Source of the DNA: Hymenochaete sp. R1
Lineage: Eukaryota; Basidiomycota; Agaricomycetes; Hymenochaetales; Hymenochaetaceae
Direction of reading: 5' to 3'
DNA length: 64,000 nucleotides
NCBI GenBank assembly: GCA_019400425.1
Contig: JAFREE010000001.1
Location: 620,001 to 684,000, forward strand
The position numbers and the translations under genes are program-made. Each line of letters begins with the position of its first letter. The stretch's first letter is position 1. The notes under the pieces are model-generated. The model had not been told where the DNA came from and ran no database searches. It worked only from the letters and a program-made list of their open reading frames with translations. Of this stretch, positions 62,002 through 64,000 are shown piece after piece.

Positions 62002-62184
62002 TGGAAAAGTCTGTTTGTTACTGATGTATTTCTTTATCCTTTTTTGCCCCATGTACTGATCGCTTTGGGTTACTCTTTCCATCTCTCGACGTTGAACAAA
62101 ACTTGCTCGGAGTTTAAGCCTAGTAATAATATTGTAATACCAAATAATTAAACACGCCCCGATCTCCTGCGCAGTGGAGTATCA
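62002..62184. other. Short convergent 3' region
   Basis: 183 bp between two stop codons. AATAATATTGTAATACC near 62125 is AT-rich and could serve polyadenylation for the SWI1-like gene. Confidence 0.4.
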
Positions 62185-63016
62185 TCACGAGAAATACCAT
62201 AATACAGCGTAGACAGCAACCAAACCGACCAATATCTTTGCTTGCGGAGAGATGTTGATAGTCTCCCCCGCTCTAGAAGCAGGAGTCGTTGATGTTGGCG
62301 ACGCCCCTCCAAGTGCCTGGCCTGCTCCAGGAAAAGTGCCCGACGGAGTTGATCCGCCAGCATACAGCTTCACGAGCCTTTCCAATTCTCTGTAGAAAAG
62401 CAATATGATACGTAAGTGAGATCCGTGTCTCATGTCCGGACGCATTCAAGACGACACGTACCCTCTGTTCGCCCCTCTTAGTCTCTCTTTCTCAGTGCGG
62501 CCCTTGAGGAAAACGAACGTAGGCCTGCATCGTATCACGCAAACGTCATCATTAGCTCAACTCAAATGTCGCCGGTGCCCATGCCAGAGAACCAAGGACG
62601 AAATGACAAGACGACGACGACGTACATTGCCTGGACTGCGTATTCCCGCGCCACGTCTGTTGCCACGTCCACGTCGCACTTTACGAAATTGGCGGACTTG
62701 CCGTACGCGGAGGCGAGCGACTCGAAGACGGGCGCGATCACCTTGCATGGGCCGCACCTTCGTCATCGAATATTTCCGAGGTTAGCTGGGGTTCGAGGAA
62801 TCAGACGTGTGTGATGAAGCGGGGCTCACCATGTTGCGTGGAAGTCGATGACCTGAGAACGGGGCATTAATAATGTCGCCGAGTCAGATTGGGCTTCTCA
62901 GCGGACAGATGGTAGGAGTTGTAGACGACATGACATACGGTGAGTTTCTGTGCTGACCCCGATGTCAGAATTTTTTCTAGATCGTTTTGGGATTGGATGT
63001 GTGTTACGTTGGTCAT
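62185..63016 (-). CDS. Thioredoxin-domain protein with C-terminal membrane anchor
   Basis: Reading on the minus strand, MTNVTHIQSQNDLEKILTSG and SAQKLT (63016) join by an inferred intron to [20 protein letters not shown]. The WCGPC active site is complete. The fold continues SLASAYGKSANFVKCDVDVA, YAVQAMPTFVFLKGRTEKER (cis-Pro loop AMPTF, normal for thioredoxin) and LRGANRELERLVKLYAGGST. A Ser/Gly-rich linker of about 35 residues follows, then a hydrophobic segment AKILVGLVAVYAVLWYFS ending at the very C-terminus. That is a tail-anchor pattern, suggesting a membrane-tethered, cytosol-facing thioredoxin on ER or mitochondrial outer membrane. Five exons, about 180 residues. The anchor is unusual next to soluble fungal thioredoxins of about 105 residues. 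Confidence 0.83.
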
Positions 63017-63363
63017 CGTTGAACGCGGGTACGAACACAGGATGGGAAGCGGAGTAAGTGAGTAGAGCTTGGCCAGTGAGTGAATGTGTGATCGGCTTCA
63101 ACAGCGCTTGGGGCTCAGGGTGTACACGTGATCCGAAATACACCAATTTAGTCTGCTGAGTCATTTACAAACAGGGCCAAGCAAACCCAGGAGTGCAGTG
63201 CATCGAGCTTGATTTGTAATTGAAGCTTTATCCCGCTTATGATCGTAGTTTACATGTATGATATACAAAGATGCATTCCAAAAGCATTATATCAACCAGA
63301 CTAGTTTGAAACAAAATGTATGTTTCCTTAAGGTGGTGCAATACTTGCGTTAACACGCCGCTC
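63017..63363. promoter_or_regulatory. Thioredoxin promoter and ABM-gene 3' region
   Basis: About 350 bp between same-strand genes. AT-rich; nothing else supported. Confidence 0.35.
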
Positions 63364-63940
63364 TTAGTTTGACGGGCACTCCTGATAATACTCAAGCACA
63401 GGTCCCTACGTAACTTAGTATCAGACTTTTCTTATTTCAAGGAAAGAAAAATCAAAACGGGACGTACTCCTACGGCTACAGTGGGGATCGCAGCACCCAA
63501 TGCTTGGAACGCAGCGCCTTCAAAGTGTCTGAGAATCATAGATTAGTCTCACGTGGAAGGAAGACAGAAGAACGATCATCGTGCTCACTTGGTGACTGCA
63601 TCTTTGTCGACATACCTAAAGCTAGTTGAGATTGTTGTTACGAGCAGCGCAATTTAGAGCGTATGCTCACTCTTCGAACACTATGAACTTGTCTTCGTCT
63701 TCACGTCCGGGGATCTTAGCGCGCGAGACGCGGAAAGTGAGACATCCTGGTTCCTTCTCAGAGTTGGCGAAAGCGTGAATGTCCATGAGGTACCGTTGAA
63801 GGTCGTCACCTTTTCCGGGCTTTGGGTACAGCTGATAAGATAAATTAATGAAATTTGTTGAAGCAATTGAGTATCATGACCAAGCTCACTGTTGCGAGGA
63901 GGATGACCTTACCGGAATAATGGCTGTATTCGACGCTCAT
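63364..63940 (-). CDS. ABM-domain (antibiotic biosynthesis monooxygenase-like) protein
   Basis: Start MSVEYSHYSGKVILLAT (63940). After an intron the protein continues LYPKPGKGDDLQRYLMDIHA, FANSEKEPGCLTFRVSRAKI, DEDKFIVFEEYVDKDAVTKH and FEGAAFQALGAAIPTVAVG, and ends GPVLEYYQECPSN after an inferred last intron. The order (beta strand ILLATLYPKPG, E..PGCL.F, FIVFEEY.DKDAV..H) is that of the dimeric alpha/beta ABM ferredoxin-like fold (YgiN-like quinol or small-molecule oxygenases). Five exons, about 115 residues, normal length. The substrate cannot be told. The promoter lies at the window edge. Confidence 0.87.
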
Positions 63941-64000
63941 GATGAATTGCTAACTCTGGTCTGTGGTGGTAGAAAGAAAAGAGTCGTTCTGTGGGACCAT

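Overview
The window is nuclear DNA from a filamentous basidiomycete, most likely an Agaricomycete. Genes are packed on both strands and cut by many short introns, mostly about 45-70 nt with GT...AG ends. I see 27 confident or probable protein genes, one low-confidence spliced coding stretch, and no tRNA, rRNA, CRISPR array or intact transposon. Nearly all continuous reading frames are single exons, so most gene models here were joined by hand from splice signals and family conservation. Exon joins are inference wherever I say so.

Layout. 1-9 kb: the 5' end of a WRAP73/Wdr8 WD-repeat gene (minus, cut by the window edge), an MFS transporter, a gamma-glutamyltranspeptidase-family hydrolase, a mitochondrial-type PP2C phosphatase and a D-isomer 2-hydroxyacid dehydrogenase. 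9-12 kb: an unresolved spliced coding stretch and a cAMP-receptor-like 7TM GPCR. 12.6-21 kb: proteasome subunit RPN2, a secreted double-cupredoxin protein and a Fus3/Kss1-type MAP kinase. 21-31 kb: a SAP/coiled-coil protein, a paxillin-like LIM protein and an orphan 7TM protein with a very long tail. 31-42 kb: a J-domain protein, a low-complexity protein, a large alpha-helical protein and an AMP-dependent acyl-CoA synthetase. 42-55.6 kb: a CNH+GYF protein, cyclin H, a wall or surface protein, adenylate kinase 6, a second orphan 7TM protein, RPC37 and Rab5. 56-64 kb: an alpha-arrestin with PPxY motifs, a SWI1/BAF250-like remodeller subunit, a tail-anchored thioredoxin and an ABM-domain protein.

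Most genes are single-copy housekeeping or signalling functions: transcription (RPC37, cyclin H, SWI1-like), protein turnover (RPN2, the arrestin as a likely Rsp5 adaptor), trafficking (Rab5) and signalling (GPCR, MAPK, PP2C). They do not form a metabolic cluster. Many sit as head-to-head pairs with 150-800 bp between start codons, or as tail-to-tail pairs with short gaps. I see no clear new multi-gene system. The most notable items are gene-structure and architecture features: a 4-nt microexon and a GC-AG intron in the acyl-CoA synthetase, an intron splitting the MAPK TEY motif, a SWI1-like protein with no visible ARID, a CNH+GYF protein, a tail-anchored thioredoxin, an acidic insert in Rab5, and two orphan 7TM receptors besides the recognised GPCR.
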